Below, in pieces: positions 13,001-23,813 of a DNA stretch of 64,000 nt; position 1 is the first letter of the stretch; each line of letters opens with the position of its first letter. Both the position numbers and the translations under genes were made by a program. The notes under the pieces are model-generated. The model ran no database searches and was not told the DNA's origin. It saw nothing but the letters and a program-made list of their open reading frames with translations. The DNA comes from Ectocarpus siliculosus (taxonomy: Eukaryota; Sar; Phaeophyceae; Ectocarpales; Ectocarpaceae): assembly GCA_000310025.1 (NCBI GenBank), contig FN649727.1, positions 164,980-228,979 on the forward strand. Direction: 5' to 3'.

Positions 13001-14442
13001 GTCTAGGTTTTGAGGCTGTTTATTCGAAATCGGGCCGCTGTTTTTTCGAACAACAGCGTGTTTGGCAAAAGGGGGGACGAAGAGTAACGCTGCTGGCTAT
13101 CGTGCACACTGGTGCCCGCTTCGTGGTCGCAGGTGCTGACGTTCGCGTCTAAGTACAAGGGAGGGATCTCGAAAAACCGCATCATTGCCGCCTTCGACTT
13201 CTTGAAGCAACGGTCGGAGGAAGCCTCTCTCGCGGCACGACGAGAGGCGTCGTTGATCCGAAAGCAGCAGCAGCAAGCCCAGGACGATGCCGATGCTGCT
13301 GCTGCCGCTGAAAATGAGAATGGAGAGGAAGGTGGCAGCGGCGGGAAGCAAGAAAAGACGGAAGAAGAGATGTTCGCGTTAAAAAAGACCCCATGGGAGA
13401 AGAACGCCGAGAGCACCCTGCCGCAGGGAGGCGCCGGGCTGGTGTCCTTGATGGGGGACATGTCGAATTTAGAGGAGCGGATACAGGGAGGGTGGAAACT
13501 AACGATCAAGGCTGGGGGAAGGTCCGTGATTCGAAATATTGTCGTGTACTTGTGAACAGGACGGAGGTAATGGGCCGGGGTATTGGATGCGGCGGATGTT
13601 CTTTTCAAACCATGCGCCCGCTTGGGAAAGAAAGCGTTGAACGAGAGCTATGTCGAGTTTATCTCGGCCCACTTTATCTGACTTTCCGGTCTTGCACCGT
13701 CCGTGTCGTCTTTGAAACTTGTGCCCCCAAGATTCTCTCAGCTAGTTTGATGACAAAATTAGCTGCATTTGTTTTCTTGCCACGATGTCTTCTCCTTCCC
13801 CGCCGCCCTAACGTCGAAGACGCCCACCCCTTTGTCCGTCTCACAGCTCGGTGGACGTTCTACAGCGAGACAGCCCGTTCGTCTTGAACCCAGGCGGGAA
13901 GCTGACGGCTGTAGAGCCCAGCGGGCCCTTGTTATCCGTGACGAAGGAAGGAGAGTGGAAGCTGGACGCGGACAACCGAGTCATCAAGCTTGATTTCGCA
14001 AGGTAAAATGGCGAAAGACCGCTGTGTTGTTGCTGCCATGTTGTGTTCTCAAGGGTCAGTCATGTGCACACAGTCAGTGGTGAATATGGTAAGCTCGTGG
14101 CTGATGTAGCCGTTGGGCGGGCGTTCGGTTGTTGAAAAAAAATGGTCTGCGTCGAAATGAGTTCCATTTGGTGGTATTCGACGCGGTTTGTGTGTGCTAC
14201 AGTAGTCTAAATACTAAGAGAATCCCTCCTGCTCCCTCCGCGGCCATCGTGCCCGCGCGTGCTGCACCAGCTCCAAGTGGGCCGGGCTTGTGAACACTGG
14301 CGGCGCACAAGAAGGATTGGAGGTCTTGGCGCTAGACGACAAGCTGCTGGTTGCGTTGGAATCACGACCGGGGTCAGGCGGGGAGGCTACTGGGACGAGA
14401 AAGTTCGCGGTCGACAAGTTCCGGTTGCTCGTTCGAGCATGA
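6997..14442 (+). CDS. Plastid-targeted protein of about 750 residues, unknown function (12 exons)
   Basis: Exons are 6997-7297, 7890-7945, 8384-8569, 8968-9234, 9992-10215, 10645-10786, 11383-11531, 12164-12269, 12745-12849, 13133-13521, 13847-14002 and 14271-14442 (TGA at 14440-14442). Every junction keeps phase, and the coding sum is 2253 nt. The N-terminus, starting at ATG 6997, has a hydrophobic stretch followed by ASAF near residue 19, the heterokont bipartite plastid signal; a basic transit-like stretch follows. Residues about 75-260 are charged and helical with a low-complexity Ala/Ser/Thr tract (exon 4). Exon 7 has a helix pair containing MALEATGRSYQAQDIY that resembles a single TPR-like unit in plastid proteins (weak, from memory). 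Exon 10 holds a Gln/Ala-rich linker. The last three exons look beta-rich with repeated Gly-Gly turns. I cannot name the family. Location in the plastid stroma or thylakoid follows from the signal only. Confidence 0.75.
9782..9893 (+). repeat. Intronic short repeat, copy 1
   Basis: This stretch in the fourth intron of the 750-residue plastid gene closely matches 16136-16242, about 80% by eye, including a shared block from GTACTGGTCCAACTGA to CAAGCCAACTGCCC. It begins with a cag acceptor-like site and is open, so it looks like an exon. No GT donor would restore phase with its neighbours, so it was left out of the gene model. Confidence 0.75.
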
Positions 14443-15317
14443 CGTTATTGAAAAAATTGAGGGACTTCGCTCTTCTTTTCAGGCTACTGACATGTCGGGA
14501 TTCGACGTCGCGTATTGTTTGATGACCTTCGAGAGAGGCGTTCCCTGGTTGGTGGATAATAAGTAGATACCCCCGTGTGAATGTGGCGCGCCCCCCTCCT
14601 CCGTTGCAAGTTCAGGCACTTCAGCGCACACCTTGTGGCTTGTGGCGCTTATGCATAAGTCAGTCCACAGGGATGAACCTTTGGGAGGGTACCCCATTGT
14701 CATTGCGGTACTCTGTAGATCGCGTCGCTGGTCGGACAACGGGTAGATCATGTTTATGGCGGTTGGAGCGGGAGAACGGAGCGTGTAAGCCCCCCCGGGG
14801 TGTGTGTCGTGTTCCGGCCTCCTATGTAGTGTTTTTTTCCAAGGGAATGCTGGGTGTTGGAAGTCTCCTGCCTGTACCTCGTTATCAAGTCAATACATCC
14901 CGGCGTGCTTGATTCTAGTGTCCATTGTGGGTAAGGTTTGCGGACCTTCAAGAGGAAATTGTGGATATGGATTTTACGACTGTTTGGCTTGTCAAGACCG
15001 TAGATTTTTTGTACATAACCAGGTTAACATCTGTGTGTACCACTCTTTTGGTTTTTGGCCCTGATGGGATACCGACACCATGGCAAGAACAACACCAGGA
15101 CGGAACTCAACTGCCATGAGAACGAGCGCGCCACACAAGTTTTTGTGTGGTCGATGATCGCCTGAAACCGAATCTGACAGGCGATCGCCGACAAAAAACC
15201 ACAGGTATAACCCTCAATTGTAGCACACGCCCGGGCACTCTGTCGGCCATTGTACTACAGTACCCCATCGAGAATGGAACAACACAATCACCTTGACGAA
15301 TTGTAACGGCCTGCGAT
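14443..15317. other. Intergenic region between convergent gene ends
   Basis: No coding exon is supported. The region lies between the stop of the plastid gene (+) and the stop of the next gene (-) and probably holds both 3' UTRs. Short open frames on both strands carry no recognisable features. Confidence 0.4.
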
Positions 15318-17615
15318 CTAATTTGAGTTCTCGTCGGCCGATGGTGGTGGTGGTGTTTGTGGTGGTGGAGACCTCGGCCCGAAGAGCGGGTCTTGCTCCA
15401 CCGCCACCGTCTCCCTCCGCTCGGTGGCCTTTTCCGCCATCTTGAGCTCCTCTGCACGGATGTATTCGTCGGCGTCCTTCTCCTCCCCCCTGTAGATGAA
15501 CTTGTAACCGCCTTCTGGCGCTTCGAACGTCTTCAGCTGCGGGCTCAGGATCATCACCGGGAACCTAGGGCCCAGTCCAACCGAACGGTGAGGATCGTGT
15601 GCAGGCAGGCAGGCGCGATGCAGGAAAGCACGTGCACGAGGGACGGTGGTGAGAGGCGTGAGGAATTCGGACCTCCCGCAAAGAGCCATGGGTTCATTTC
15701 TCAACAACACCAGGAACGCCACGAGCTGTTGATGTACCTGGTACGCAAAAGCTGATATTGAGTTTCGCTTACACAGTGTCGCCAGCCCTGACAAGTAAAA
15801 CACGGCGACAGCGCGATCTGGACTAAGCATTCTGGTAACAGAACCGCCATGATATTCATTTACAAAAAAAAAAAAGGTTGTGGAAGAAAAGGTATGGGAA
15901 GAAACCATACACGCGGTTGTGTCATTTGGTGTGCAAAAGACTCACTTGAGGTCTTCTCCGGCGTAGATAACCGCCGAGAGCTCAGTCCCCTCTTCCCCGA
16001 ACGGCGACAGCGTTTTTAGAGGCGCCACCAATTTTTCTCTCACGAACTCCCCGAAAACAGCCCGGTCCTTCATGTCGGCGTGGCAGCATCATGTTCAGGG
16101 TGCGGTGTGGTTAGACGTGATTGTTATTGTTGTTGTTGTTGTCTTCGCATTAAAATCCTCTCCGGTTTTCGCTCAGTACCTTCTACTGTCCGTACTGGTC
16201 CAACTGATGCGGGCGCCTTCCGTGGTCACAAGCCAACTGCCCCCTTCCTTCTAATAAATACAAAATGGACACCAGAAAAAAATTCCTCCAAGGCGAGATA
16301 TGTTTTGCTACCCAAACAATAAGATAAAAACTAAGGGGAAAAGGCTACAAAGGCTAACCGGGGGGTACAGACGATCGAACCAGGTCAAAAAAAGGATGAA
16401 AGAACGAAAGACAAAGAAAGAAAGAACAGAAAAACAAAAGAAAAAGGAAAAAAGAAAAAAAGGAAAGAGAGAGGAAAAGACAACGAATTGAAACAAGAGG
16501 GTAGACAGGTCCCCTCCAACGATCCAGTCTACCGGAACAACGAAACAGGCAACTACTAACGTGGGGGGTAATCTCCGCAAAAAACGGGGTGGCAAATCAC
16601 TGTGAGGGGTGCCAGATGCATGTTGATGCTGTGTGCGACTGGTGTCGGCGAATTTGGGGACAGTGTATTGCACGTGTCGCCAAAGCACGGCACAAGAGTG
16701 CAGGGCGTCAGTCCTTCTTGAGACGGCTCTCAACCTGAATGGCGATGTATCCGCCAACATGCGGCGGATTTGATTGACAGATAAGTTGTACGTGACGTGT
16801 GCTTCACTGCGGTCGAGCAACCACCGTCGAGCTATATAGCAGAGAACAGCGGAGCAATCCGGAAACTACCAACAAACGAAAGCCAAACTGTGTGCACGAA
16901 TACGCAACGCCCGTCTCATCAAACAAGGCGCAGGACTGCAGAGCCCTAGTGACTACTACCATACCGGCAACCTCGCGTCGGAAGCCCGCCTAAAGCAAGA
17001 ATTCCACGCACGCTCCGTACAGTGTACCACAGAAACCTCTGGTCGACAATCACTTATGCGATTCTATAAACCAAGCAATGTGCCCCGCATCCGCTTGGCC
17101 CACCTTAAACCTGAACCCAGGGAGCGCCATGAGAACGCTGGCCTCCCTCGGATCGTCGCCCCCGCCAAGCCCAGACTTCTTGAGCACGTCTTCCTCCTCC
17201 TTCTTCTCTTCCGTGTCGACCTCCTTCTCTTTTGTGCTTCCGGTGACTTCCAAACTTTCTGTCTTTGCGTCGTCCGTGTTTTCTGGCCTCTCGGCCTCTT
17301 CCTCTTCGACTTCTGCCGCTGCAACTCTCGCTGTTTCGTCTTCATCCTGTTTCGCCTTCTGTTTCGCCGTTTCTTCGGCATCCTTCTTCTTCTTTTCCGC
17401 GGCCGCTTCTACGCCGTGCTTCGCCAGTGCCGTCGCCTCCTGCCAGAACGCTTGCGATAGTTCAACCTCGGTGGTGGCCTTGACTACGACGTACCTGTGC
17501 ACCGTCAAGAGCTTCCGGCCGAGCTCGACGAAATCCTCTTCCTCGTCGTCCACCATGCCCAGCATCGTGCGCTGCAGCCAGAGAAACACTTCTTCCATCA
17601 CCGCCTTTTTAGACA
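15318..17615 (-). CDS. Unknown acidic protein, three-exon model (C-terminal part at least)
   Basis: Exons read right to left are about 17615-17104, 16067-15946 and 15564-15318, with the stop at 15318-15320. Joined, they keep phase (0, then 2) using donors GTGGGC and GTGAGT. Exon 1 begins either after a cag acceptor at 17616-17618 or at an in-frame ATG at 17596-17598. It encodes a helical segment (EEVFLWLQRTMLGM, then EEEDFVELGRKLL) followed by about 90 residues of Glu/Lys/Ala-rich disordered sequence. Exons 2 and 3 encode a more ordered part with FGEFVREKLVAPL, SAVIYAGEDL and GGYKFIYRGEEKDADEYI, ending in a Pro-rich tail. The acceptor of exon 2 lacks a pyrimidine tract, so that junction is the weakest. 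No family is recognised. The 1-kb intron carries the second copy of the intronic repeat. Confidence 0.5.
16136..16242. repeat. Intronic short repeat, copy 2
   Basis: This matches 9782-9893 in the same orientation on the + strand, with a 3-base gap and scattered substitutions. It is antisense to the surrounding minus-strand gene and lies in that gene's first modelled intron. It starts within a TTG-rich run and includes the same cag-like site. Confidence 0.75.
16380..16490 (+). repeat. A/G-rich simple-sequence tract
   Basis: About 110 bases of almost pure purine (AAAGAAAG, AAAAAGG and similar) lie inside the intron of the minus-strand gene. On the coding strand this is a long polypyrimidine tract. 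The open frames across it are artefacts of composition. Confidence 0.6.
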
Positions 17616-19520
17616 CTGCGTTTGTGGCATTAGGTTCGTTTTTTGAGGTGTTGTCGACGTGGAAGGCATAATCGGCGCGGGAAAGGGTGGCGGGGTGTTG
17701 GGTTCACCCACGACGAAGAGCATCGGTCGTCGAAACAAGCTTCAAAAGATGCTTCAGGCGGTGAAACATCTTCATCCGTTGGGGCACCCAAAATCGGAAG
17801 CTCAAGTTGAGTGGATAGAAGCCGTTATTTACACGTCCGTTTGAGCAGAAGCTCTGAGGCGTCTTCCTCTGAAATGGTTTGGTGAGGTAGTATCTAAGGA
17901 TGCAGCATACGGTGGGCGTTTTCTTCGAGCCAGGACAAACCGATGGAAGCATGTCGCTTTCTCAGGCACAGCCCGCACGTGGCATGTTCTGATACGCAGA
18001 GGCGTCTTCTCGGAAGCTGCTAGCACAGGCACCTCGGATGGTTCGGAACGCACGTGAACCACATGACAGCATGATCTATCAGACAAGTATTCGTAGCACA
18101 AGGTTCAGGACGGGTACCGCAAGAGTCGGAGAGATGGTATCGGGTGCGATCGATTTCTTACTTGTTTTTTCTTCGTGTTTTTCGTCGCAACCCGGTGCGA
18201 TCTCTGCGACCGGTGCGATCTCTCCAACCCCGGTGCGGAAACGCAAATAAACCATCTCATACACGAAGTAGCATTTTCAACGCACCCCGGTGCGATCTCT
18301 CCGACCGGTGCGAAGCCCAATGAAATGCACACAGCGGCCTTCTCACTAGTGCTACGGCGGGACTGTTTGCACGCACCGCGGTGCCATCTCTCCGACTCTT
18401 AAGGTAACAATGAGAAGTCAAATGCTTACATGAGGCGGTTTTCTGCTCCAAATCGTTGCTTGGAGAGAGCTCTTCCGCAGCAACTGGCCCACAGAGATTG
18501 CGTTTCACGACAAGGGGGGGAGGGGGCAGGACAATGCAGCGGTGGCCAGGAAGAACGTGAGACCGCCGTGCAAGCGCACAGTGACCACACCGACTCGTGT
18601 AGTCCTGTCCGTTCGTGAAGCCTCTGCTGGTCGGGAAATCTGGCACGTCTTTCGCCCTACTAACATAGTGGCAGCCGTCTTACGTGGAAATACCAGTGAA
18701 CCTGTCTACCCTAGACACCACACAACAATCACAACTTAGCAATCATGCCAAACGCCGTCCCAAAGCAGCCCCCCACCACTAACACGCACCTCCCTGGTGC
18801 CACAGAGCCAGGTGCGGCGCCTTTCCGCCCAGCCCCTGCTCCACGTCGGGGTGGTAAACTTTGGAGATGCATGAGGAGGAGAGGGCGGCCTCTAACGCCG
18901 TGGTGCACCCACTTTCGATCACGCAAGAGGGTGCCACCTGGAACCACGTGCATGTCATACCAGGGTAGGGACGAAAATGCGGCGTTCTCTTGCGTAAGTG
19001 GGGAACACGTTCGTGTTCATGTTTCGTCGTTGTCGTGTTGTCGTGGGGTTTTGGTGAAGATGCACGTACGTTCTTGCAGGAGGAATTCCAAGGAATGATC
19101 CACGGGGCTGCGGTGAGGCAGGCAAGGTGTACCATGGCGCCTGAATGCGTAAAAGGTACTACTGTTGTAGAGCTACTGTAGTAGACCCCCTGCACATTCG
19201 CTGGGCAACAATCATAATCTCTTGAGCACGTCCTGGGGTGTACAAAAGTATCGGCCCAAGACAAACGGTCCCCCGCCTGCTTCAGATGGCCCCCGAGGAC
19301 ATCCGTTTGACAGCACCGCAGGAACGGGTCTCCGGCTCCATACGACCATCCCTCCCTGGGCAAAACAGTTTGCTGTATGTACCCACCCTCTCTGGGCAGG
19401 CCCCCGGGGGGGGAGGTAGCAGCGCGAACGATGTACAGCAGTAGTGCTTTACCGGCAAGTCTAGAGATGAAGGTGTTGCACTTTATCTGGCCAACTTCGG
19501 TGACAAAGACGTGCGGCAAA
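17616..19520. other. Gene-poor stretch with short repeats; no supported gene
   Basis: Besides the repeat cluster at 18110-18400, the region has several frames of 60-90 codons and a 246-codon minus-strand frame (18779-19519). Parts of that frame look like exons, for example 18933-18790 after a ccag acceptor and ending at GTGCGT. I could not link them in phase to each other or to the small plastid gene upstream. Further 5' exons of the 15.3-17.6 kb gene could also be here. Confidence 0.35.
18110..18400. repeat. Cluster of GGTGCGATCTCTCCGAC-type repeats
   Basis: The core CCGGTGCGATCTCT(G/C)CGAC occurs in at least four direct copies with small changes, at about 18191, 18209, 18287 and 18377 (the last reads GGTGCCATCTCTCCGACTC). 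A reverse-complement copy of its end (GAGTCGGAGAGATGG) occurs at about 18123-18137. The block is therefore bounded by an inverted repeat with direct copies between. It is not coding in any frame I trust. Confidence 0.7.
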
Positions 19521-20386
19521 TTATCCAGATATTCGTAGTCGTCTCGCCTCAGAAAAAAAATACACTTGTCTTACCAGGAGCATCTGCTGCGATTCTCCCT
19601 TCGCCAAGGACTCGTAGTAGCGTGTGAGCACTGCAAGGGCGAGCAGCAGCAGCAGCAGAAGCAGCAGCACACGACAGGACACGCCCCCCCGCGGGAAGAA
19701 ACAGCGGCAAAATGCATACCTCGTCAAGATGCAGAGCAAAATGCTACCGTCTATATTGGTCTAGTGCCGTACGATCGATGTCGCGCTGCTGGCGCTCTGG
19801 CGACCGTTGGAGATGGTGCGCATCAACTTAAGTGTCACACATGATGACCACAGATGAATTTGAAGATGTCGCACCACGTCCGTCTCTATCATAATGCTTC
19901 AACGCACGGACACCGCTCGGAAGTGTCGCAAACCCGCACCCATCCTCCCGCAAAGCATATGGGAGAGGAGATGGAGCTACGGGTCAAAGAAGTCCGCAAA
20001 GCAGAAGTGTGCCGTGGTTGATGTTGCCCGTAAAAAATGCGGTGGAATGTGCAAACGTCACCTTCATGTTCCAACGTCCAGCAACAGGTCACCTGCTTAC
20101 CTGCTGTGGGAGACGACTCCGTCAGAATTTGTATATCGGCCGCCCCAACTCCGTCAACATCTCGCTCTTGCCAGTCTATTAGGCCACTCAGGATCTCCGC
20201 CTTCTCAGCAGGGCCCCACGCCATCGACAAAGCAGTGTTAGCGTTGGATACCCGGTATCGATGCCGTTCATGACGGTTGGCGCTGGACGAGCACGGTGAA
20301 GGGGCGACGAAGGCATGCGATGGGCTTGCTAGAAGGCCGTAGCCGGCTATCAGCACGGCGCTACTGTAGGCTTGTCGGCGCTTCAT
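19521..20386 (-). CDS. Small plastid-targeted protein, two exons, unknown function
   Basis: Exon 1 runs from ATG at 20384-20386 to 20101 (donor GTAAGC, phase 1). Exon 2 runs from 19630 (acceptor ttgcag) to the stop at 19521-19523. Together they encode 131 residues. The N-terminus has a signal-peptide-like core (SSAVLIAGYGLLA) followed by AFVAP near residue 25, a heterokont plastid motif with Phe at the cleavage site. A Ser/Arg/His-rich transit-like stretch comes next. The mature part is short and helical (WGPAEKAEILSGLIDW, then LTRYYESLAKGESQQML). The family is not recognised. The next minus-strand exon-like frames downstream do not keep phase, which supports ending the protein in exon 2. Confidence 0.5.
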
Positions 20387-20889
20387 CCTTACGAGCTATT
20401 GCAGTGCTGCAGTGCTGCAGGGACACGAGCGGTGTAAGAGGGGAGAGGGCGGGGGAGAGGGCGGAGCTCGTCATATATTGGGAGCATGTTTGGAGACCCG
20501 GGGAAGGTAGGCCATTGTCCCCTTACCTCGTGGAGTGAGGGTTGAGATGATCCCCGCGCGTCTCCAATATCGGGTCTTCATCACCTTGCTCCGGGGCGTC
20601 CGACTCTGTGCGGGAACGATTACCCGGGGCGACAACTCGAGTGACCAGTTTGGAGTCAAACAAACCGCGGAGGAGAGTAGTTGGTACTGCTGTACATGCA
20701 AATAAATCCAAAAGTCGGCGCGGAGGGCACATACATGAATGATGATTGATTTGATCCGCGCCACACATTCATCCATTCTGTCTCTCGGTACCATAACACG
20801 CATAGTGCCGATATAGGTGCCTTGGAGGTAACAGTTGTTTTGATCGACGCAGTCATGTGCAGCACTGCTAACTCCACACGACGTATTTG
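20387..20889. other. Upstream region of the small plastid gene, before the retrotransposon
   Basis: About 500 bases with no supported exon. They include a GCAGTGCT repeat near 20400-20420, a GGGAGAGGGCG run near 20440-20462, and the left flank of the LTR element up to its target site. Confidence 0.4.
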
Positions 20890-20894
20890 ATGGG

Positions 20895-21194
20895 TGTTAG
20901 ATATACTCGTAGCATAGTAAATGCGGTTGAATATGGGGCATGGATCTACGGAGATTGCAGTTGGTAGATTGCGGAGGAACAGGGAGTTTCTGCTTGGTTT
21001 CTTCGGAGATTCGATGAGTGATCTGAATTGCGTGACGGATAGGTGTGGTGATGCTCTCTTCGGTTCCTCGCTCTCTTGTGTTCTCTGCTGTTCCCTCTTC
21101 CCTCTAATACAAGACTTTCCCATCTCGGCCCTCACCGGCCGAGTAGCCTTTCCCCACAAACCTACAAGCTTCGGCCTACCCGGTTTATCCAACA
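20895..21194. repeat. 5' LTR of the non-autonomous retrotransposon
   Basis: 300 bp, TGTTAG...CCAACA, preceded by the target duplication ATGGG. It appears identical to the LTR at 23514-23813. The left and right names assume the element reads on the + strand, as the purine tract before 23514 suggests. Confidence 0.93.
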
Positions 21195-21735
21195 CGCTAG
21201 CGTTAACGACTTTGTCGAGGGTGATTGGGTAGCACCGATGGGCAGCCGCATGCGCGGCTGACGACATCCAACCAGACGAAGAGGCCAACAGCGGCGAGGG
21301 CCTGCACAGCAGCAGCACCCACAAGACCTACAGCAGCGCTCCCAAGACCTACAGCAGCGCCATCGTTACCTGAAGCCCGCCGTCTACTGGGCTTGTAGGC
21401 ATGAACAGAATAATCGCGGCAACACGCTGCGCGGTAAAGCCGTCAAACACCAACACTTGCTCAATCAAAACGCGACAATACGTCGTGCGGTACAGCCGTC
21501 AAACTCCACCGCTCGGTCAAAGGCCGACTACCTGTAGCAAATGGGTAGACACAATCCAGGTTACCAGTAATCCTCAAAAACTGATGCCAGTTTCTAAACT
21601 GATGATATTGTGTGTGCGTGTAGCATGGTATTAGAAATAGTATTGTGCGTAATGTAATGCAGTGATTGGCGAAGTTGTGTGCTTTGTCTTCCTGACAGCC
21701 GTGCTGAGACCAACTTTCTCTCGCCGGCAACAGCG

Positions 21736-21868
21736 TGATCAACGTTTTATCTGGGCTCTTATTGGTAGCTACTTTTTGAGCAGCAGGTTTAGCCTGATCA
21801 AAAATTCGTGATCAACGTTTTATCTGGACTTTCTTTCGGTAGCAGGTTTAACCTGATCAAAAACTTTT
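21736..21868. repeat. Imperfect tandem repeat inside the LTR element
   Basis: Two units of about 65-75 bp each carry GTGATCAACGTTTTATCTGG near the start and AGCAGGTTTARCCTGATCAAAAA near the end. The second unit begins near 21809. They lie in the non-coding interior of the retrotransposon. Confidence 0.7.
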
Positions 21869-22599
21869 CATGTCTTGGTTGTGTTAGCGAGTACCACAGA
21901 CGTGTGAAGTCTCAGCGACGTGCAACATTGATTGGTACATCCACCTTGTTGCAGATTAAAAATCCACAATATTGACGAAATAAATGCTGATTTCCGAATA
22001 TTGTTATACGTTGTCTTGAGGTTGCTATTTGTTATGAGATTGCAATTCCAAAGTTGTGAAAGTTTCGACTTAGGATTGATTACCCTTTGTTTGGAACAGG
22101 AGCAGCGGCTGAATTATGATTTTGTGATAGAGGACTAATCAACCTCCGTTTCAGGATGATATTCAGGTATCTATGTATTGAATTGCAATGTCGCAGTGAT
22201 CGGTAATTTCAGACAAACATTGCACAAGTAGGGTCCGACGACTTGAAAGTGTATTTCATTTATTGTTTTTTCTGCTGCAGTCACTACTGTGCAGAACCGG
22301 GGGGAATGTTGGTAGTATGTGATTCTCTTCAGTAGTGCTGGTTTGTTCGGAACTAATCTGCCGCCATCTTCTCCAAACGCGCGACCTGCCCTGCACCACC
22401 GCCGAGTCAATCCTCCGGGAGCGACAAATGTTCTTCCCCCACGTCAGGCGGACGCAAACATCCAAGCTCGAGTCGCGGCCAGCCGGAAAAGATGAAAGAC
22501 GGAAGGCGACCGCGGCGAAGGCGTGCGAAATATCCGCTGGGGGGAGAGAAACAATGGCTTGGGCAATGGGTTAGCGCTGGAGCTTGATGGGCCGGCAAA

Positions 22600-22760
22600 T
22601 GTAGGAGTTTCGAGTGTTATTGTTTTGGTATTGAATTGGAGGATTTTCGAGTGTTGATTGTTTTGGTATTGAATTGAAGGGTTTTCGAATGTTCTGTTTT
22701 GGTACTGGATTGGATTATATGTTTTGGCATTGAATTTGATTTGGTTTTGGTGTTCGTCGG
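22600..22760. repeat. Degenerate TTTTGGTATTGAATTG repeats inside the LTR element
   Basis: At least four variants of a T/G-rich unit (TTTTGGTATTGAATTG, with TTTTCGAGTGTT linkers) follow each other. They are part of the non-coding interior and resemble the noncoding arrays found in other non-autonomous elements. Confidence 0.6.
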
Positions 22761-23513
22761 GATTTATTTGCAGGAGGATTGTTTTTCTTGGGTTTCGACT
22801 GGATGAACATTAAATGTTGTTCTTTTGTTCTATGGTTCAGACTCCAACCCCTTCTAAACTCACGGGGGCGAATCTCCCAGAGCAGGGGGGCGCGTTGTTC
22901 TTTCGGAAGGGATTTACCTGTAGGTGGTACTAGGTTTCTAGAGAGACACAATAGGAATACTCACGTATTTTCTGCGCAAATGATCTTCACGCTGAACGAA
23001 TGTTTGAGGATGGATGTTGTTTGATCGGACATGTGAGAGTAAAAAAGGATCCATACCATACCCAGCTGCGTTTTACCTGCAAATGGGCATGTTCATACTT
23101 ACTTCTATTTTTGCGAAATTTGTGTTGTCTTTGTAGGATTTGTAGACGGATGGATGGATGTACTGGAAGCACAACGAAGGCGAATTTCTACGAATTGATC
23201 CGTGTTTTCGAAAGTGGACGTAATGACGAGTGTCACAGATAGGTTTGGTTCGATGGATTGTTTAATGCTTCGGTTGTGCGGGGGATATTAGTACTTTGCG
23301 GGTGACGTTGTACTGAGAAAGGATGGACCAGAAGAAGAGCGTTTTTCAGAGAAGGAATGAAGGCGATGAGACAAGACGTGGTGAGTTCAGGAAAATTTGC
23401 ATCATCGAGTTCTTGGTTATTTGTGTGTCATGGAGGAGTAGGATCTACGTTTGGGAAGTAAATGGAATTATATTGACTTGCCGTGTCATTACGATGCATA
23501 CGAGCAGGGGGGC

Positions 23514-23813
23514 TGTTAGATATACTCGTAGCATAGTAAATGCGGTTGAATATGGGGCATGGATCTACGGAGATTGCAGTTGGTAGATTGCGGAGGAACA
23601 GGGAGTTTCTGCTTGGTTTCTTCGGAGATTCGATGAGTGATCTGAATTGCGTGACGGATAGGTGTGGTGATGCTCTCTTCGGTTCCTCGCTCTCTTGTGT
23701 TCTCTGCTGTTCCCTCTTCCCTCTAATACAAGACTTTCCCATCTCGGCCCTCACCGGCCGAGTAGCCTTTCCCCACAAACCTACAAGCTTCGGCCTACCC
23801 GGTTTATCCAACA
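23514..23813. repeat. 3' LTR of the non-autonomous retrotransposon
   Basis: 300 bp, appears identical to 20895-21194, followed by the second ATGGG target copy at 23814-23818. Open frames within both LTRs, which give the same peptide twice, are explained by this duplication. Confidence 0.93.

Larger units (their letters stand above)
20895..23813. mobile_element. Complete non-autonomous LTR retrotransposon, 2.9 kb
   Basis: Two 300-bp direct repeats (20895-21194 and 23514-23813) appear identical by eye. Each starts TGTTAG and ends CCAACA, the usual TG...CA ends. The whole element is flanked by an exact 5-bp target duplication, ATGGG, at 20890-20894 and 23814-23818. A purine-rich tract (GAGCAGGGGGG) sits just before the 3' LTR, as expected of a polypurine tract. 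The 2.3-kb interior has no gag, protease, reverse transcriptase or integrase frame; the longest frames are under 100 codons. It therefore belongs with LARD/TRIM-like elements mobilised in trans. No primer-binding site could be assigned surely. Identical LTRs imply a very recent insertion. Confidence 0.95.

Noticed and set aside
16308-16820. 170-codon minus-strand frame rich in Phe, Leu and Ser
   Set aside because: It runs through a purine/pyrimidine simple repeat inside an intron; the hydrophobic peptide is an artefact of the tract.
18779-19519. 246-codon minus-strand open frame
   Set aside because: Composition is Cys/Ser/His-rich and irregular, it has no domain, and its parts cannot be joined in phase to the neighbouring gene. 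Real small exons may still lie within it.
20921-21324. Open frames within the LTRs, for example the matching peptides at 20.9-21.2 kb and 23.5-23.9 kb
   Set aside because: Protein-like similarity between the two places is due to the LTR duplication, not to related genes.
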